Positions 60,602 to 64,000 of a DNA stretch of 64,000 nt are shown one piece after another. Under the pieces are notes generated by a model, which made no database searches, had not been told where the DNA came from, and saw nothing but the letters and a program-made list of their open reading frames with translations. Positions within the stretch are counted from its first letter, which is position 1. Every line of letters begins with the position of its first letter. Both the position numbers and the translations under genes were made by a program. Source of the stretch: Chersky-267 sp963744115 (GTDB taxonomy: Bacteria > Chloroflexota > Limnocylindria > Limnocylindrales > CSP1-4); the NCBI GenBank assembly GCA_963744115.1, contig CAVUSI010000002.1:372001-436000 (forward strand). The letters are read 5' to 3'.

Positions 60602-61813
60602 TCAGGCGACCGGGGCCTGCGGTGCGGGCGGAGCCGCCTCGGGGATCGCCGCCTCGGGGATGGCCGCCGCGGGCGTCGTCGCGACCTCGGGCGCCGGAGC
60701 GGCGGCCGAGGCGAGGTCGAGGCTCGCCAGCGAGATCCCGGTTTCGACGTCGAACAGGTGGAGCTTGGACAGCGGGACGACGAGGTCGAGGATGTCGCCC
60801 GGCCGGACCCGGTGCTCGGCCCCGACCACCGCCACGAGGTCCTTGCCGCCGATCGTCACGTGGAGGAGCTGGTCATTGCCGAGGTACTCGACGACGTCGG
60901 CCGTCGCGCGGACCGTCCCGGCGGCCCCGGCGACGGCGCCCATCTCCAGGTGCTCCGGCCGGATTCCCGCGACGAGCTTGCGCGCGGTCATCGGGCCGAC
61001 CGCGTCGCGCAGACGAGCCGGGAGCGGCAGGCTGACCCCCGCGCCTTCGATGGTCGCGCCATCGCCGCTGCCTTTGACCTCGACGTCGATGAAGTTCATC
61101 GCCGGACTGCCGATGAACCCGGCGACGAACCGGTTGACCGGCGTGTCGTAGAGGACCTGTGGGCTGCCGACCTGCTGGAGCAAGCCGTCGCTCATGACCG
61201 CGATCCGGGTGCCCATCGTCATCGCTTCGATCTGGTCGTGGGTGACGTAGACCATCGTCGTCTTGAGGCGCTGGTGGAGCCGGGCGATCTCGGCCCGGGT
61301 CTGGACGCGGAGCTTCGCATCGAGGTTGGACAGCGGCTCGTCCATCAGGAAGACGGCCGGCTCGCGGACGATCGCCCGACCGAGCGCGACGCGCTGGCGC
61401 TGGCCGCCGGACAGCTCCTTGGGCTTGCGCGCGAGGAGCTTGCCGAGGTCGAGGATCGCCGCGGCCTCCTGGACCCGCTTGTCGATGTCGCCCTTGGGCA
61501 CCTTGCGCAGCTTCAGGCCGAAGGCGAGGTTGTCGTACACGGTCATGTGCGGGTAGAGGGCGTAGCTCTGGAAGACCATCGCGATATCGCGATCCTTGGG
61601 GGCCACGTCGTTGACCACCCGGTCGCCGATCTTGAGGATGCCCTCGGAGATCTCCTCGAGACCGGCGATCATCCGCAGGCTGGTGGTCTTGCCACACCCG
61701 GATGGGCCGACCAGGACCATGAACTCGCCGTCCTGGATCGCGAGGTTGAGGTCGTTGACCGCGAGGACCTCACCGTATTTCTTGGTGACGTGCTCGAAGG
61801 TGACCGTCGCCAT
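60602..61813 (-). CDS. ABC transporter ATP-binding protein (MalK/UgpC/MsmX type)
   Basis: A 403-residue ATPase for carbohydrate importers. It has Walker A (GPSGCGKTTSL), the Q-loop AMVFQSYALYPHMT, the signature LSGGQRQRVALGRA, Walker B VFLMDEPLSNLDAKLR and the switch histidine VTHDQIEAM. The C-terminal TOBE domain is present. The last 40 residues are alanine/proline-rich with IPEAA repeats. It stands apart from any permease gene, so it is probably a shared ATPase for the importer at 32699-36012 and others. Its promoter is at 61912-61939. Confidence 0.95.
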   Translation of the reverse strand: MATVTFEHVTKKYGEVLAVNDLNLAIQDGEFMVLVGPSGCGKTTSLRMIAGLEEISEGILKIGDRVVNDVAPKDRDIAMVFQSYALYPHMTVYDNLAFGLKLRKVPKGDIDKRVQEAAAILDLGKLLARKPKELSGGQRQRVALGRAIVREPAVFLMDEPLSNLDAKLRVQTRAEIARLHQRLKTTMVYVTHDQIEAMTMGTRIAVMSDGLLQQVGSPQVLYDTPVNRFVAGFIGSPAMNFIDVEVKGSGDGATIEGAGVSLPLPARLRDAVGPMTARKLVAGIRPEHLEMGAVAGAAGTVRATADVVEYLGNDQLLHVTIGGKDLVAVVGAEHRVRPGDILDLVVPLSKLHLFDVETGISLASLDLASAAAPAPEVATTPAAAIPEAAIPEAAPPAPQAPVA

Positions 61814-61911
61814 GGCGCGCACTCCCGTTCCACCGAGCCGTCGCGAGCCCATGCATCCGGCCGCCTGGGCGGACTCGGACGGGCTCCGTACGCGACCCGT
61901 TGGTCGACCGC

Positions 61912-61939
61912 ATCGTAGCACCGGGCGGACCGGCCGCAA
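61912..61939 (-). promoter_or_regulatory. Promoter of the ABC ATPase gene
   Basis: On the minus strand TTGCGG (61934-61939) and TACGAT (61912-61917) are separated by 16 bp; the leader is about 90 nt. The rest of 61814-62247 shows a short CCCACT/AGTGGG hairpin (61995-62009) and nothing else convincing. Confidence 0.5.
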
Positions 61940-62247
61940 CCGGTTCGAACGAGATCAGTCGGCTTGGCCGCAACCGTGCGTCCACGCCTCATGGCCCACT
62001 CCCAGTGGGGGAATCAAGGGTCGGCACGCTTGTCTACCCACCACTGACGACGCAGGAGGGCGGGTGACCGAGCGCGGGACAGGCCCGAACGACCACCGGG
62101 AGTGGTCGACCTGGACCGAGCCAGCGTCGACGGGCCTCAGACCTTCGCCTTGCGCGCGGACGTGGGCACCGGTCCGGTTCGACTCGGCGCCCGAGTGGGG
62201 GTCCTCGCCACGATCGGCGTCAGGCGACGGCGATCTCGACGATCGGT

Positions 62248-64000
62248 TCAGACCGGGTCGGCGTCGGACTCGTCCGGGTCTGGAACGTCGGCCTCGTCCT
62301 CGGCGCCGGTGTCGGCAGCGTCGGGCTCGCGCTCGGCGGCGACGTCCAAGCCGCCGCCGGGCTTCGCGCCCAGGCCGGCGTCGGCCTTCGCGCCTGCGAT
62401 CGGCGGGCCCGACGGGGCGGCCACGGACACCCCGGTCGTCGCATCCTCGACCGCCGTCGAGACGGACAGGAAGACGTGCTCCTCACCCACTGAATCCATC
62501 AGGCCGGTCCGCCGCATCCGGTCGCGGACGGCTCCCCGGACCTGGGCGAGGCGAAGCTCGATCGAGCGGCGACGGAGCTCCTCGATCAGCTCGTTCAGCA
62601 TGTCGATCGTCGCCACGTCGAGGTCGGCCGTGGCGCTGATGCTCAGGACCAGGATCGTCGGTGGCGGATCGGCGGCGCGGATCAAGGCCATGATCTGGTC
62701 CTTGGCGACGCTCGCGTTGACGAAGGTCAGCGGCACGTTCGGGCGCAGGATGAGCAGGCCCGGTGTGGCCCGAGCGGCGGGGTGCCGGTCGACGTCCCCG
62801 AACGACGGAGGTTGGCCGGGCAGCCGCCCCAGCAGGGCGATGTACGGTCGGCTCGCCTGGTACAGGATCGCGAGGAGCGACAACGTGACCGCGATGGCCA
62901 TCCCGATGAGCGCGGTCGTCAGGACCACGCCGAACAGCGCGCTCATCGCGAGCAGGAAGTCCGTCTTCTTCCAGCGCAGGTAGCGCCGCAGCTCGCCGAC
63001 GTCGACGAGCCCGATCGCGGAGCTGATCACGATCGCCGACAGGACGGCCATCGGCAGGTCATGGAACAGCGGCGCGATGAACAGCGCCGTGATCAGGACG
63101 AGGGCAGCCGTGACCAGCGACGACAGCTGCGTCTTGACTCCGGCGGCCTCGCCGGTCGCCGACTGGGACATGCTCGCGTCGACGGCGAACCCGCCGAAGA
63201 TCCCGGCCGACATGTTGGCCGCGCCGAGGGCGATGAGCTCCTGGTCGGGGTCGATGTCGTAGCCGTTCCGCGAGCCGAAGATCCGGGCGGCACCGATGGA
63301 TTCCGCCAGGGCCAGGAAGACCAGGCCGAAGGCCCCCGTGACCAGGATGACAAGGTCGGCGAACGAGACCGACGGGATGTCCGGCAGGGGGACCGTCGTG
63401 TCGACGTCTCCGACGACCGCGACCCCGTGCGCCGTGAGCCCGAGGAGCGGGACGGCCACGATCCCGACGACGAGCGCGACCAGTGGACCGGGGATCCGAG
63501 GTGCGAATGTCCGGCAGCCGAAGATGATCGCCAGCGAACCGAGGCCGAGCGCCAGGGTCCATGGGTTGATCTCGGATAGCTGACCGGCGATCGTCGTCAG
63601 CTTCTCGAACACCGTCGTCCCACCACCGGGGATCCCGAGCAGGGCGGGCAGCTGGCCGACGATGATCACGATCGACAGGCCGATGACGAAGCCGGTGACC
63701 ACCGACTTGGCCAGGAACTGCGACAGGAAGCCGAGGCGGGCGATCCCGGCGATGACCAGGATCCCGCCCACGATGAGCGCCAGGGCCGCACTCAGCGAGA
63801 CGTAGACGGCGGGGTCGCGCGCCGACGGCATCGTGGCGATGACCGCCGCCGACATCAGGGCGATCGCCGAGCTGGCCGTGACCTTCAGGTGGCGCGACGT
63901 GCCGAGCACGGCATAGGCCGTCATCGCCGCGAACGCCGTTACGAGGCCGGCCTCCGGGGCCAGGCCAGCCAGGCCGGCGTAGGCCATCGACACCGGGACC
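62248..64000 (-). CDS. SulP family anion transporter with STAS domain, 5' end missing
   Basis: At least 583 residues; the frame is open at the window end, so the N-terminus (including the first conserved membrane segment) lies outside. The visible part begins PVSMAYAGLAGLAPEAGL, typical of SLC26/SulP permeases after their first helix. About 11 membrane helices follow, with FGSRNGYDIDPDQELIALGAANM as a family hallmark. A C-terminal STAS domain (LSISATADLDVATIDMLNEL) and a disordered acidic tail complete it. It transports sulfate, bicarbonate or another anion; substrate unknown. Confidence 0.92.
   Translation of the reverse strand, partial: VPVSMAYAGLAGLAPEAGLVTAFAAMTAYAVLGTSRHLKVTASSAIALMSAAVIATMPSARDPAVYVSLSAALALIVGGILVIAGIARLGFLSQFLAKSVVTGFVIGLSIVIIVGQLPALLGIPGGGTTVFEKLTTIAGQLSEINPWTLALGLGSLAIIFGCRTFAPRIPGPLVALVVGIVAVPLLGLTAHGVAVVGDVDTTVPLPDIPSVSFADLVILVTGAFGLVFLALAESIGAARIFGSRNGYDIDPDQELIALGAANMSAGIFGGFAVDASMSQSATGEAAGVKTQLSSLVTAALVLITALFIAPLFHDLPMAVLSAIVISSAIGLVDVGELRRYLRWKKTDFLLAMSALFGVVLTTALIGMAIAVTLSLLAILYQASRPYIALLGRLPGQPPSFGDVDRHPAARATPGLLILRPNVPLTFVNASVAKDQIMALIRAADPPPTILVLSISATADLDVATIDMLNELIEELRRRSIELRLAQVRGAVRDRMRRTGLMDSVGEEHVFLSVSTAVEDATTGVSVAAPSGPPIAGAKADAGLGAKPGGGLDVAAEREPDAADTGAEDEADVPDPDESDADPV

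Overview
The window is about 64 kb of GC-rich (roughly 70%), densely packed chromosomal DNA with little intergenic space and many ATGA-type gene overlaps. Two F420-type oxidoreductase families (LLM and PPOX), a B12-dependent class II ribonucleotide reductase, a PAC2-family protein, a standalone prepilin peptidase, several ECF-type and tandem-GNAT genes and frequent leaderless-type promoters suggest a soil or freshwater Chloroflexota (Limnocylindria-like) or a deep actinobacterial lineage. I lean to Chloroflexota, but no rRNA or universal marker is present to settle it. I see no rRNA, tRNA, CRISPR array, transposase or phage gene.

Layout. 1-472: end of a DUF72 gene. 477-7901: a five-gene minus-strand operon (RraA-like aldolase, ATP-grasp ligase, UDP-sugar dehydrogenase, isocitrate-dehydrogenase-like enzyme, and a flippase fused to a cyanophycin-synthetase-like ATP-grasp domain) that looks like an uncharacterised surface-glycan or conjugate pathway. 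8029-12925: lipoprotein, frameshifted PAC2 protein, two acetyltransferases and an LLM oxidoreductase. 13030-17179: aminotransferase, GcvT-like demethylase and PYROXD2-like FAD oxidoreductase, probably one catabolic unit. 17503-23846: AlkA-like glycosylase, sigma/anti-sigma pair, MBL hydrolase, YbaK deacylase, PPOX oxidoreductase, DUF1304, GNAT and a Tat-exported glycine-rich protein. 24137-28441: nrdJ with a 402-residue LAGLIDADG intein. Upstream of it lie a promoter, a pair of NrdR boxes and a helically phased cluster of DnaA-box-like sites. 29175-30086: uppS.

30317-38698 is a sugar-utilisation operon: ROK repressor, ROK kinase, ABC binding lipoprotein, two permeases, NagZ-like GH3 and a SIS-domain sugar-phosphate isomerase/deaminase. 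It fits uptake and breakdown of N-acetylglucosamine-containing oligosaccharides. It has no ATPase; a MalK/MsmX-type ATPase sits alone at 60602-61813 and may serve it. 38748-43397: GH13 glucosidase, CcsB-type cytochrome c assembly protein, zinc-ribbon protein, NYN-domain protein and a divergent HAD phosphatase. 43377-49939: cyclase-ATPase-TPR regulator, adenosine deaminase, NAD(P)-binding protein and a secreted protein. 50003-59033: leucyl aminopeptidase, prepilin peptidase, M23 endopeptidase, glgC, YbjN protein, a degenerate gluzincin-like membrane protein and nicotinate phosphoribosyltransferase. 59050-64000: GNAT, NUDIX hydrolase, the ABC ATPase and a SulP transporter cut by the window edge.

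Two global observations matter to a user. First, at least six genes (PAC2, aminotransferase, MBL hydrolase, cyclase, prepilin peptidase, gluzincin-like protein) are broken by single-base shifts, most equivalent to one extra base. This pattern points to residual assembly indels rather than pseudogenes. Second, at least seven genes have a TANNNT hexamer ending exactly 6 nt before the start codon, the signature of leaderless transcription.
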